Part shown: positions 20,869 through 31,258 of the stretch, piece after piece
How positions within the stretch are numbered: position 1 is the stretch's first letter
How the letters are laid out: the number at the start of each line of letters is the position of its first letter
Source: Bondarzewia mesenterica
Taxonomy: Eukaryota > Basidiomycota > Agaricomycetes > Russulales > Bondarzewiaceae
Assembly: GCA_004802705.1 (NCBI GenBank)
Contig: SGPL01000365.1
Coordinates: 1-34,017, forward strand
Direction: 5' to 3'
DNA length: 34,017 bases
The notes under the pieces: generated by a model
Database searches by the model: none
What the model was told of the DNA's origin: nothing
The model's input: only the letters and a program-made list of their open reading frames with translations
Program-made: the position numbers and the translations under genes

Positions 20869-23800
20869 TTACTGCGAATTCTCCCCATTCTCCCCATTGG
20901 GCTTCTGCACCGGCGTCATACCAAACAGCTGCAGAAAAAAAAGTGAGTACACAAGTAAGATATAATAGAGAACATCGGTAGTCAGACCTGTTTGATTTCC
21001 TTCACGCTCATCTTGTGCAACTTGATCCCCGTCCCTTCGCCAAGCGCGGCATCGGACAAACCTGACAAAGGAAGCGTTCAGTGCTCGTTCAGAAGAAAAA
21101 ATGCGACGTGCACGTACCAACTTTCAAATCTTGAAGCTTCAACATTCTAGACGTGGCTGATAAGAAAGAGCTTCTCTATTTCAAGAGAATCAAGAAGTGT
21201 ACATACCGCTCTTCGATGGTGTCTCGGACTACCAGTCTCTTGACAAAAACGTCCTTCTCCTGGCCCAATCGATGGACACGATCGTACGCCTGCGACTCAG
21301 CTGCATAGTTCCACGACAAGTCCATGCTGTGAAACGTCATCAGCAGGCCGTATGATTTAGAACGAGGAGACGTCCAACTCACTTGACGACCCGGTTAGCA
21401 GCGACAAGATTAAGGCCGACGCCTCCGGACTTCGTACTGATGGAAACCTGTTTAGCTGCGGCTCATCGATGTGAAGGGGGGACCGTGTACAAACCTGATC
21501 AAAATGACTTTAGGACCACCTGCCTTTTTGAATGAGACGAGGGCTCTATCTCTTGCATCTCTGCTCATTTTCCCATCATATCTCAGGCTCTGTATCCCGT
21601 AGCGTGCGAATAACGTCTCGACCAAATCCAGCATAGAAGTCCCTATATAAGAAATGTGTCAGTCACGGTAAAGAAATCAACACAGATAAAGGCTCACATT
21701 GCGAATACACGATGGTCTTGTCCCCATATATATCGGCCTCTTTCAAGAGTTTGATGAGCGCCAGCATCTTCGCGCTTGGTTCCAGATCATCGTCACCGCG
21801 TCGCCAAGTTGCGACCATACTTTCTGACGGCGCGCTGCGGCTTTCGCCTCCATTCTGTCCGTTGCATGTGTGCTGGTGCAAGAAATCTCTAGAGAAGAAA
21901 TAATTTTGTTAAGACAGATCAGATTCATAAATTGAGATAATCAAGACAGTGAACTCACCCATCATCGGACGCTGAAACGGCGAAGGGAGGAAGATCGCGA
22001 GTTATATCGCCCATGGTAATATCAAGTATGGTGTCCTACACAGGTGTCCGTAGTCAGTTCCTCAGTCACAGAAGAAAGCAAAAAAGGAATAAACACACAT
22101 CAGCTTCCGCACCGCCTTCCCGCTTACCTAGAATAAGACTTCTCAATGAGTACTGTTTACCGCAGTGAATAATAGCACAGAGAAACGTACGCTTCGCGTC
22201 CTCCTTTCCTTTTCCTTTCCCCTGTCCGCCCTTCAAGATAGTTGACAAGTCCGGCATCTCGTCCTCATCATCGGAACTCAGTTCCACCAATTCTGCTGAC
22301 GTGTCCACCTGGTCTATCAAGGACGAAAATTGCATCGACGAAGAAGTCTCCTCGGGCTTCACAGCTTCCTTCCCACGTTGGCGCTCGGACCGTGCGTACT
22401 CCCTGACTTCCTCCTCCGAGGGGTGAAACGCGGAAGATTTGAAGACGGCTTGTTGGCTGAAATCGGTCATCTTCTTGCATGTGGGGCCTAGCGTGAATGA
22501 AGAAATTCAGTGAAGGACTTGGGATGTAGGAGCTAAACAGCACATACAAGGGCGTAGGCCTTTTGCCTCAGCGGCTTCAAACTCTTTCTCGACCTGCAAG
22601 TTTTGCTTCTCGTTCCCATAACCGCTATATCAGGATTGCATCAATGGACATTGGACAGCAGAGAATTTGGCACATATGATTCCTTACAATATACCATCAT
22701 GTGCGATTGGCGAATGGCTGATATCCAGCAGGCAGTCTAAAGAAAACCATAGTTATTCAGCGCGGGTGATATAAATGGGATGGCAACGAACCGAAGCAAA
22801 TTTCGTGGCCACATTGAAGAACGCGTCCACTGTCGTTGATGAACACTGTGGTAAGAACAGAATTAATGATCGTCTGAAATATGGCCTATCATTTGCTCAC
22901 TGTCATGGCAGACGGGGCAGGTCAGGTCTTCATCTTCACCCTCATCAGTAAAGTCAAGTTCAATGGCACGCGCTTGTTGGAGAGCGCTGTAAGACACAAG
23001 GTTATGAGATAAATCCGCAGACAGGAACTGCGTCCGACACTGACCGCTTCCTAACCTGATGATAATGATCGAATATACGTCGATAATAGACAAGGAAATG
23101 CTGCGGAAAGCCATACCTTATCGACCCACTGTGCACCCATGATCCTCTTCGCACGGCCCAATTCTTTGTCACTCTCGCTCCCGACTAATAAGCTTGGATC
23201 TTCATATCCTTCCGCTTGACTCTGAGCAATGCATTAACATTAGAGGAAGGCGGCCCCGAATTATGAGACATAATGGGCATGACTCAACGAGAATGAGGTT
23301 AGGATGGCAACATAATTGCCGAAGGCGTAGAATCATGACCTATTGATCGACATATGTTGAATTCAAAAGGAAACCCAATTCCTTGTCCTTTCCACTTACC
23401 AAAACAGCAGCATGACTATACGTCTCGATTGGTCAATTTTCATCCAGGAACACGCCATAAGGCTAGATAGCATATTGGCAAACGCACTTTTTTAAGCATG
23501 GTGTTTTCTCGGAGAAACCTGCCCAGGCGAATTTTGGCCCTCTTCTCAAAGCTATCGTAGAACTACACAAAATTCATGCTCAGTTAAAACATATCGATGT
23601 TGATTTTAAATAAAATGAAGGCAGTACCTCGCGCTCGTCGGACGAAAATTCGAGCGGCACGATTTTGATAGACTTGGGCGGAAGTGTGAGAAGGGGCTTG
23701 CCTTCCAACTGTGCGTTTTTCGTACGCCGAAGCATGACTGGCTTGAGGACTTCTTGGGCACGGGCACCTGCACGTGTACCGCATATCAGAAAACTGTGCA

Positions 23801-25773
23801 TACTATAGAAAAAAATGTGAGATCTCACCCGCGAGCGGTGGGTCTTCGACCTGGACTCTTGCCTGTATCCCAGTTAGTATGTGATTTTCTCGTAGTGGTA
23901 AATTGGAAAACCTACGATGTACGAGTCAAAACTCTCCCAGTCGTTCCACGGACGGAAGTGACCAAAGCGTATGAGACCATAGATATCCGCCCTGCGCACT
24001 CGATGTCAATGAAAACACAGTGTGTGTTGATTGAGGCAAAGGGAAACAACGTACAAACTGTTGGTGACTGGAGTACCCGTCAACATCCAGCGATACTTGG
24101 CGCGGAGCCGGGCAACAGTTTTGCTTGACCGCGTTGCTCTGACCCAAATCGATTAGCATTCGGGGACAGATAAGTTGAGAATAAAATGTTAGCTTCGTGT
24201 ACCTGTTACGGATGAATTGCGCCTCATCCAAGACGATGCGGTACCACTTCATCTTGGCAAGGAGACCACTGTAACCGCATGAATAAGACACGTGAAGGAT
24301 GCAAATAGAGTTCCATTGTCACCCATATTGGAGCAGCCAGTCTAGCTCCTCGTATTCCTCGACGTCAGGATCCTTGACGGTGAATTCCAAATTAAGAGTC
24401 TGGTACGTTGTGATAATTACCTGCGGGAGCCACATCAATTGGGGTGGTGCGAAAAACCTGATAGAAAGGTGGCCTTACATCTTTGGACTGCATCGCGGAC
24501 AACGTCTTCAATTTTTCTTTTCCATGATGTATGTGCACACTGAAAACCCCGTTTGTCTTTGCTTCGAGTTCTTCTTTCCACTTGAATGTGTGGCATCATG
24601 ATTAGCTTCAATCTCTCACCTACTATTGTGATACAATATCCGTACCTGATGCAGCAAGGCCGCCGGAACGACGATGAGCGTGGTACGATGCTTCTCGTCT
24701 ATTTCGGGCATGTTCATCGCCATTGTGGCTATCATTTGCACCGTTTTGCCTGCACATGCACAAAAATAAGCGGCTGCGCGACATATTGTGCACACAGGCT
24801 TGCCTAATCCCATGTCATCCCTGAAGATGAGGATGCCACTCAGCTACGTGTATGAATGGGTGGCTGACAGATATGTACGTACGCCATGATTCCTCCGTTG
24901 TACACTGTTTCCTTCTCTTGCATCAGCATCCTGCTCTCGTGTTTATAATGTTACGAATGACTCTGAGGTTCATGTGATGACGTACCAACTGACACCGATG
25001 ATTTGGTGAGGAATCAGGCGAACTTCTAGGCCAGGAAGCAGGTCTTTCGCACTGAACAATCAACCCGTGATGCAATTAGATGACATCATTTCGCACTTCA
25101 AGACGTCTAAAACCGCGAAAAGGACAAACTCTTTCATGCCTAAATATTTCAGTCCGTCTTTGACAAGCAGGCCACTGCTCAAGTTGTCGATACTCCTCGA
25201 GACAAATTCGGCCATTCTATTTTCCTCAAACAGTCAGTCACACCATGCCACAATTCTCTTTGCGGGACGCACCGTTGGAGCTGGTCGGGACCCCCAACGT
25301 CGTACCGACTAAGGGGACTCTCGTTGTCATAGTTGAGCTGAAAGCCATCCCCCCTCAAAGCCATAACCGAAGATTGTGTGAGCAAACTCAAGGCATCTAT
25401 AACGCTCCCTCCCGGTTCCGAGCGGACAGTAGTGTCTATGGCGAGAGACAACAACACACCCATTCAGAGACGTTTTTCATGATAGCCTCAGAAGAAACTC
25501 ACCAGGTGACTGCGTACTCGCAAGCAGCCCACTTGGTAGCTGATTCAATCTGTCTTTATGCGACTGTGAAGCATGCCGTTTATTGCTTGGACCGGGTGTG
25601 CTCGTCCTGGAGCCCGCAGGGGAGTCTCGTTTGCGCTTTTGGCCGGCACCGAGGAAGAAGTCGTGAATACTGAGTTTCGTGTCGGCATTGCCGGCATCCT
25701 CCGGTAATACTCCAGAATCGAGAGCAGCAAGAATGCGCGATTTCTGTGAAGGATTTCTGTCTTGTTTCGACAT
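20869..25773 (-). CDS. SNF2-family DNA translocase with embedded RING finger (Uls1/Ris1-like)
   Basis: Nuclear Swi2/Snf2 ATPase with a RING between the two helicase lobes, the layout of Uls1/Rad5/HLTF. No HIRAN domain is seen, which favours Uls1 (clearing SUMO conjugates and remodelling stalled complexes on DNA). My model has 33 exons summing to 986 codons (985 aa) once one base is dropped at a T run. Start [19 protein letters not shown], then a disordered KRKRD-type basic region. Walker A DDMGLGKT lies near 213-220, VITTY-like VIITTYQT follows, the DEAQ box is at 333-336, and [10 protein letters not shown] and MLRRT come next. The RING starts CPVC (561) and runs through CGHEICFDC to CPTC (about 627). 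Acidic linkers follow, then lobe 2: [27 protein letters not shown], and [11 protein letters not shown] at 905-915. Both ends look complete. One A too many (T6 at 23488-23493) breaks frame before [18 protein letters not shown]. Confidence 0.94.
23045..23055 (-). other. 11-nt microexon of the SNF2 gene
   Basis: The exon is GTTAGGAAGCG, flanked by introns 23056-23116 (GTATGG...CATCAG) and 22987-23044 (GTCAGT...TTACAG). It joins ...AQWVDK to [12 protein letters not shown] as VRKR. Joining the flanking exons directly puts a stop in frame. Confidence 0.7.
24750..24803 (-). other. GC-AG intron inside the Walker A motif
   Basis: The donor is GGATTAG|GCAAGCC and the acceptor CATGTGCAG, 54 nt. It splits the codon of the last Gly of GLG in [14 protein letters not shown]. 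The intron is a multiple of three with no stop, so retention would insert 18 residues between GLG and KT. Confidence 0.8.
24804..24820 (-). other. 17-nt microexon encoding the start of Walker A
   Basis: This 17-nt exon supplies the DDMGLG portion of Walker A. It lies between a GT-AG intron (24821-24882) and the GC-AG intron at 24750-24803. Confidence 0.75.
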
Positions 25774-25883
25774 GATGGATTGAGTGCAAAAAAAAAAACT
25801 AGCAAAGCATTTGGCCTGGTCGCGATGGTGGCGTTCAACGTTGTCCTAGGAGTATTCAGGCGCGTCCAGGTCGCCGCATTAGG

Positions 25884-25889
25884 ACGCGT
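25884..25889. promoter_or_regulatory. ACGCGT (MCB-like) box upstream of the SNF2 gene
   Basis: ACGCGTC lies about 111-116 nt upstream of the ATG at 25773. In yeasts ACGCGT is the MluI cell-cycle box bound by MBF at G1/S and DNA-repair genes. By chance about eight such hexamers are expected in 34 kb, so only its position argues for function. Confidence 0.35.
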
Positions 25890-25890
25890 C

Positions 25891-25904
25891 GGTGGCGCGC
25901 CACC
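25891..25904. promoter_or_regulatory. 14-bp perfect palindrome GGTGGCGCGCCACC
   Basis: It is its own reverse complement over all 14 bases and sits directly beside the ACGCGT box. A dimeric factor site is a reasonable guess. Confidence 0.4.
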
Positions 25905-26540
25905 ATTCCTTGGTCCAATTTAGTAATTTACCACCAACGTATTGGCGCCGCCCACTGCAGTGATATCCAAACACCGTTCTTGCCCACCGGCAGGTAAGTA
26001 TAAAAAGTAGACAAGTCCCATTGTTTGGCATCGACATTTTTCTCAGAAATGTACGTGTAAACGGCGTCAATCGAAAGCCTTCGTAGGTAGTTAAGTTTAT
26101 TTACGTAGTTAATTTCATGGAAAGGTTACCGCACTGAGGTTTGATATGGCGCACGTCGATCCTTGCCTCCAACCTTCCCAGGTTTTCGGTGCACTCTGCC
26201 TCGTCCAGCTAAAACGTCAATAAATTCGAACGAGGTGTGTACGGTCAAAAAAGGCTCATTGAGAATAGCGGTGATGTAAAAAGAAAAGGAGAAAAAAAGA
26301 GAACAAGAATGAGTACTGATCTCGCGACAAGACCTCCGATCCTTCTCTTCTACTGTATCTTAGATCACTGACAATCGTGTGCTTTCGCAATGGTTTTGAC
26401 TGAACTAGAAAATTGATTCACGAAAGAGGTAAGAGAAAGTACTCAATAGATAAAGCATGAGATTACATATCGGTCCATGAAGACGCCTGCTCGTACTCGG
26501 AAAGGATTGCATAACGAGAATGTCGACCGACTCCACTACT

Positions 26541-27535
26541 TCAGAGCACGACATGCCAGTACTTGAGGCGCTCCACTGATTGACTTTCAGTTCGGTTTTG
26601 TCGGAGATGTATGGGAATCAAATCAGAATCCTGAAATTTAGGGCATGGTCCACCCGGACGGCACGCGTGGCGCCGCAGAGTTTCTATGCGCATGTACATC
26701 TTCCCACATCCGCATAGATAAGAAGCCGAGCTATGTCTCATTGTGGTCTTCAAATGCCTTTCCAAGGTATACGACGAGTGGAAGTTCTGATCGCAGGGAA
26801 TGCATCGATGTATACGCAAGGGACGTGATGGATGTCGATGGCTCCTGGATTCGGACATCAAGCTCGAAGGTCGGTCAACGGAGTCTGCGTCTTGTGTCAT
26901 CGCCTGTGCAACTGATCCACCATCTGGTATGATCTGATCGTCGTCATCGTCCCCGAGCTCGTCGATCTCCTCGTCCTCTGAGTCCTCATATTTGGAAACA
27001 GTTGGGAACTGTGGTCTATTCACAGTGACATCGTCAAGTAGCGGGGTATTTGTACCGAGAGCCCTCGCGACTACGACGTCAGGTTCGGTAACAGGCTTCT
27101 GGGAGGACGACCCGACTGTGAACTTGATGTCCGTACCTGCGGGGGCCCTCGGGCAGGCCATAAAACTTGACGGTGGAAGTTCTTGGATACGGGGGACAAT
27201 GGACGAGGCTTCATTGCGCAGACGGTCTTCTGAAGTTGTACTGAGCGTGGCCAGGGGGACCGCCATGAACACTTGTGCAGGTTCAACCCAGTGAACCGAC
27301 ATTGTCAACTGAGGAAGGACATACGCGCGGTGCTCTGAAGTCTGAGCTCGGGTCAGCGCATCAGGGCCCTGCAGTCACGAGTGAGTAGAAGCACATAATC
27401 AGCGGTAAAGCTCCACAGAATCAAGGCGCTCACCATGGTTGTGTACTCAGCCAAATTGTGAATGAAATTGTATTCTTCAGCGACGTGGGGCTGTGCGGGT
27501 GAGAAGGATTGCCAGTAATTGATGGGGAATGGCAT
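26541..27535 (-). CDS. Acidic protein with two divergent C2H2-type zinc fingers
   Basis: Unknown, probably nuclear. Two exons: 27434-27535 and 26541-27368 (intron 27369-27433, GTGAGC...CTGCAG), 310 codons, 309 aa. Start MPFPINYWQSFSPAQPHVAE. The middle is acidic (DSEDEEIDELGDDDDD). The C-terminal part has RCIPCDQNFHSSYTLERHLK with a later His (finger 1, H-x6-H, unusually wide), then YLCGCGKMYMRIETLRRHAC (finger 2, C-x-C and Cys as last ligand, degenerate). A transcription factor or chromatin role is an inference from the fingers and acidic stretch. A TATA-like ATAAATA on the coding strand (27598-27604) is about 65 nt upstream of this ATG. The frame stays open upstream to an ATG at 27913, so a longer protein is possible. 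Confidence 0.7.
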
Positions 27536-27597
27536 TTTTGAAAAAAGAATGCCGCGATGGTGGTGGATGGTGATAAGGGAATTGGAAACGTAACCAG

Positions 27598-27604
27598 TAT
27601 TTAT
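27598..27604 (-). promoter_or_regulatory. TATA-like element of the zinc-finger gene
   Basis: ATAAATA on the minus strand, 63-69 nt upstream of the ATG at 27535, which supports that start over the longer frame from 27913. Confidence 0.35.
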
Positions 27605-28440
27605 GCATTTTTGAGAACTAAGCGATGGCGCGGAATACATGCGGTTTTGAACTTTGTGGCAAATTCGTGAACCCAGCTGGCAATGCCACAACGCAAACCG
27701 ACAACGCTGAAACAATGCAATACTGCCTGGCGATCGGCGCTCAATATTCTCAGCCACCTGCATAGAGACAATTGAGGGGCTCAGAGCGGTGCGATCGAAG
27801 CTTCCGTAAAAAAAGCTTTGACCAGGACGTCGCCGCTCAATGAAATGTTCAAAGAACGGTGCATAGGCTCCGGTGGCCGGTGACACTGACGGCCGCGATC
27901 CCCGAAGAAACACCTGAGTTCATTGAACGATGAGTCAGACTTGCCGGGGAAAGGAGAAGAGGAATTGGTACACTTGCAAAGACAAGTAGCTTCGGACATG
28001 ATCAAATGATCACCTTAGATATGCGATATCTGTGAATTTCCATCGGAAGGAGGTCAAGTCTTACTTGCACAGAATCTAGAGTTCGTATATCGTCAGAACA
28101 GATGAACGAAATGAACTGGGAGCGAAACGGTGCTCGGGTCTTCAGATCCGAAGGTCCTTCACGCCAACTCATATGTATTGAACGTTGCATATTGTATTCG
28201 ATACTACACCGTAAATTCATACAAGGCTAGGCATTGTTGGTCTTGAGCGGAAGAACGGAACACGGACTATTGTCATAAACTCACCTGCTACAGAAGAGAC
28301 TGTATAGATAAATCACATTCGGATTCCGGAAACACTTAAGTTACCTGCATCACTTCACGATGTTAGGAAGCAGTCATCAGAAATATTACCAAGCTTCAGC
28401 CCCTGCTCACCTGCCAGAGGACAGTATATCAGCCTGATCG
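27605..28440. other. Intergenic region between DAD4 and the zinc-finger gene
   Basis: About 0.8 kb. A long minus-strand frame runs upstream from the zinc-finger start to 27913; others at 27781-28005 and 28002-28220 have no recognisable motif. Probably 5' leader and promoter of one gene and 3' UTR of the other. Confidence 0.4.
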
Positions 28441-28779
28441 TCATGCTCCCGACCTCTCCTCCGAGTCACGGATAGCCTCCAAGTTGTACTGGACATTTTT
28501 GCGATACTTGGTTGCAAGGTCAGCAGCTGTCTTGACGTGCGCGTTTGCACGAAGAACCTCCTACGAGCGACGTCCGTTACGAACAAGATATGTTTGGAAT
28601 AATTCGTGGGCCACCAACCTCAACACAATGATTGAGCTCAAGGATGAGCTCGGTGCATTTATCCTTGAAAGCACTGTCAGAAAGCTGCCGATGCATTTAT
28701 GTCCAATTGACATACTCACAGCATTCTTTACAATGCGTTCCAAAAGAATCGCTTGACGCTCTGCATGAGGGTTCTCCAT
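28441..28779 (-). CDS. DAD4: DASH complex subunit Dad4
   Basis: Small subunit of the DASH/Dam1 ring that couples kinetochores to spindle microtubules. Three exons: 28720-28779, 28619-28663, 28441-28560; 75 codons, 74 aa (yeast Dad4 has 72). The start MENPHAERQAILLERIVKN is the family's signature opening. It is followed by ADKCTELILELNHCVEEVL, a heptad-like helix, and the ending KYRKNVQYNLEAIRDSEE, matching the conserved NYxxxVxxNLEAT-type end. The second intron (28561-28618) has an unusual donor GTTGGT. Each exon is too short to stand out as an open frame, so the gene is easily missed. It lies head-to-head with the SET gene, 170 bp apart. Confidence 0.92.
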
Positions 28780-28949
28780 GATAGGATGTTGAGACCTGTT
28801 GAGACGCGTCCGGGGTCAATCCAGGGTTGTCTTCAACATAGGTATTTGAACTCAGCCGCCTCAACGCGCAGAACAACCGTCTCCTGCAGCTGGGGAGGAC
28901 ACGACAGAGAGCCAGAGACGGCAGCTCAGCCCTCTGCTTACGAGTCGTG
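28780..28949. promoter_or_regulatory. 170-bp shared divergent promoter (DAD4 and SET gene)
   Basis: This is the whole space between the two start codons. It contains one ACGCGT box at 28804-28809, 25 nt from the DAD4 ATG, and CT-rich patches nearer the SET gene. Both genes must be driven from here. Confidence 0.6.
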
Positions 28950-30473
28950 ATGTCTGCGAACGTCTCACCCTCCGAGGAAGAACTCAAACCAGCTCTTTTC
29001 GATCTCAGAAATGAAAATCCGACACTTGGGATCCCCAAACTTCATGCCCTTCTGCTCTCGAGACATCCTTCTTGGACTGTCAGCGAAAAGCGGACTCGTA
29101 AGATCCTGCAGGCTGCAGGTCTTGTCTTAGGGCCTCCCCCAGAAAAACACGCCGAAAACAGCCAGATTTTCCCCAGCTCAAAACTCGTCAAGAAGCTTGA
29201 CGTCTCGAGATGGACGCCCAAAGTCGAGGTGAAGTACTTTGGGAAAAAGAAGGGAAAGGGCTTAATTGCGAAGGAGGTAATATCTCAGGGTGAGATGGTA
29301 TGGAAGGAGGATCCATTCGTCGTTGCTCCCGAATGGTATGTCCTTTGCTTTTCTATTTGCTGCCTCAGTGATTCAATTCAAAGCTTAGAGTATTCGACGT
29401 TGATCCAGGGAGATATACGACCTTCAAAACGTCCTCTCGCGCCTGCGCTTACTGCACGACACCCCTCTCCGAGTCTCCACTTATCACTCAATGTCCATCG
29501 ATCTCCAGTTCATCTTCCACACCGTGCCCCGCCCGTTTCTGTAATCGCCTGTGCCTCTCTCGGTCTGCCAAAACCCACCCGCTGCTCTGCCCATCCCAGA
29601 ACCCAGCTAGCATCCCTCTTCTCAGCTTCGCGCGGAGAGCTTCCTGGATGGCATTGCATGCGCTCGCTCGTTGTACTGCCCGCCTCCTACTTGCGACTCA
29701 AGACACAGACGCCAGTACGCTGGAGGAAGACTGGGGTGTTGTGAGTGCGTTGGCAGAATTGGGTATGGAAGAACGTGCCAAGGGTGCTTGGTACGTCGTG
29801 TCACATTATTTTCATGTAGAGATAATTATTACTTTGTCTGGATACTCATACGGTATTCTCCACAGGTTTGGAGGCGTGGAGCCTGACCGAGCGACCTGGA
29901 AAAAGGCCCATCAACTTTTTGTGCAAGCTTTCCAATCACCTACGTCTTCACCAGATCAAAAAAAGCTTGCCCGTCTACTTAAAAAACCGATCCCGGCAGA
30001 GATCGTTCAGAATATCTTCCCATATGATGCATTTTTGCGTGGCCTTGGACGCATGAGTCTCAGTAAGTCATCCGGCCTCTCCGACATTGCAGCTTTTTTT
30101 CATCGTCCTTTTGACTGCTCCTGCAGATCTTGAAGCCCACGGCGGCTTGTATACGCTCCATTCGCACCTCAATCATTCATGTGATCCAAACATTTCAGCG
30201 CGTCACCTCGACCAACGCACTGCACTCTCGCGACTCACACTCCTAGCCCGTCGTGACATCAATGCGGGCGAGGAACTCTGCGTGGCATATGTCGATCCGT
30301 CGCTCGGTGTGAAGCAGCGGCGAGAACAGCTGGGCGCGTGGGGTTTCGGAGTTTGCCAGTGCGAAAGATGCATTAGGGAGGAAAAGGAAGAAGGCGGGAA
30401 GGATGTCGAACATGCAAACGAAGGTATGCAAGATTTGGAGATGGAGTTGAAAAGAGGACTGGGCATCATGTGA
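28950..30473 (+). CDS. MYND-SET lysine methyltransferase (Set5/SMYD type), one apparent homopolymer frameshift
   Basis: SAM-dependent protein lysine methyltransferase; the yeast relative Set5 methylates histone H4. Exons: 28950-29335, 29409-29790, 29866-30062, 30127-30473; 436 aa after one correction. Start MSANVSPSEEELKPALFDLR (the frame's first codon at 28947 is GTG). The N-terminal 80 residues are a helix-turn-helix-like repeat of a type seen next to such SET proteins (LGIPKLHALLLSRHPSW...KRTRKILQA). The SET domain opens KYFGKKKGKGLIAKEVISQG, is interrupted by a MYND-type zinc cluster (CAYC ... C ... CNRLCLSRSAKTHPLLC), and resumes with SHLNHSCDPN (337-343 core), GEELCVAY and a post-SET CQCERC. 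The frame slips at AAAA 29426-29429: three A give EIYDLQ followed by TSSRACAYC. Confidence 0.92.
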
Positions 30474-31258
30474 ATACTGGCGCATCGCACGAGATTGGAA
30501 GTATTGCTTTATCGTACCCTCAATATTCTAAAGTCATACTTTTGTAGCTGTCCACGCTATCCGGTGCGTTTACGTTCACTCATCCTCCATCTACAGACTA
30601 CGTAAAGGCGAGCTTGGCTTCGACGAGATGGACGGCTGGTTGATTGACTACATTTAATGTCCAGTATTTCAGAAGCTAGAACGGGAACAATATTATCAAG
30701 GTCCATACACCTTCGTGCACTTAACCCTGAGACCTGAGTACTAAGTACTAAGTGCTCAGCATTCAGCGCTCGGGCCAGACTCAACAGCCTGTCCAACTTT
30801 CGCCTTCTAAGCTACCATATCCTTCGGCCATAGAGGTCGACGTCCTATAAGAATAGGGTCAGGCGACGCGATTTGTCGTTGATCCTACAGAGATGGATAT
30901 ACCCAGCCGCAACAGAATGGATTCGGAGTGCCACGTACAATTGTGGTCGCTGCCATGACATGCCCACACAGCAGCTTTCTCTGTCAGCGTTTCGACTCAA
31001 TTGGCTATACATGGGTCTCCCCAGTCTTGTCGTCACTGCATCGCCCTCAAGACTTCCTGTTTACGACAGTCAAACTTGGATTACCAAAGATGCCATTGCG
31101 TCAAGAAGAACGAGCAGTGATTCGAAGGCAAGAGTTTGCAGCGAAAGGGCATAGGATATTCAGCAGATGCCCGGATGTCATTCAAGTACACATTAAATTC
31201 TACGACCATATAACATAGCTTCGGGTGAGTATCGGATCTCAGACATCGCCAGCGTCGA
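30474..31258. other. Convergent intergenic region with an unassigned frame
   Basis: About 785 nt between the SET gene stop and the tandem-domain gene stop. The plus-strand frame at 30928-31218 (96 codons, ending with QEERAVIRRQEFAAKGHRIF) shows no motif I know. A short GTACTAAGTACTAAGT repeat lies near 30740. I cannot assign a gene. Confidence 0.4.

Larger units (their letters stand above)
25774..26540. other. Promoter region of the SNF2 gene
   Basis: About 770 nt between two minus-strand genes, with no coding signal. Near the SNF2 start it carries an A-run (about 25790-25798), an ACGCGT box and a 14-bp perfect palindrome. Confidence 0.5.

Noticed and set aside
23400..23495. A sixth GC-AG intron (GCGTTT donor) in the SNF2 gene
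   Set aside because: Donor is far from consensus; dropping one base from the T6 run instead gives MLKN-HAAVLV, which fits the family better.
20869..25773. Calling the SNF2 gene RAD5
   Set aside because: No HIRAN domain is visible N-terminal to the ATPase; the N-terminal 200 residues look disordered. Uls1-like is the safer label.
30928..31218. Plus-strand frame of 96 codons as a gene
   Set aside because: No recognisable motif or splice structure, and it sits in the 3' region between two convergent genes.
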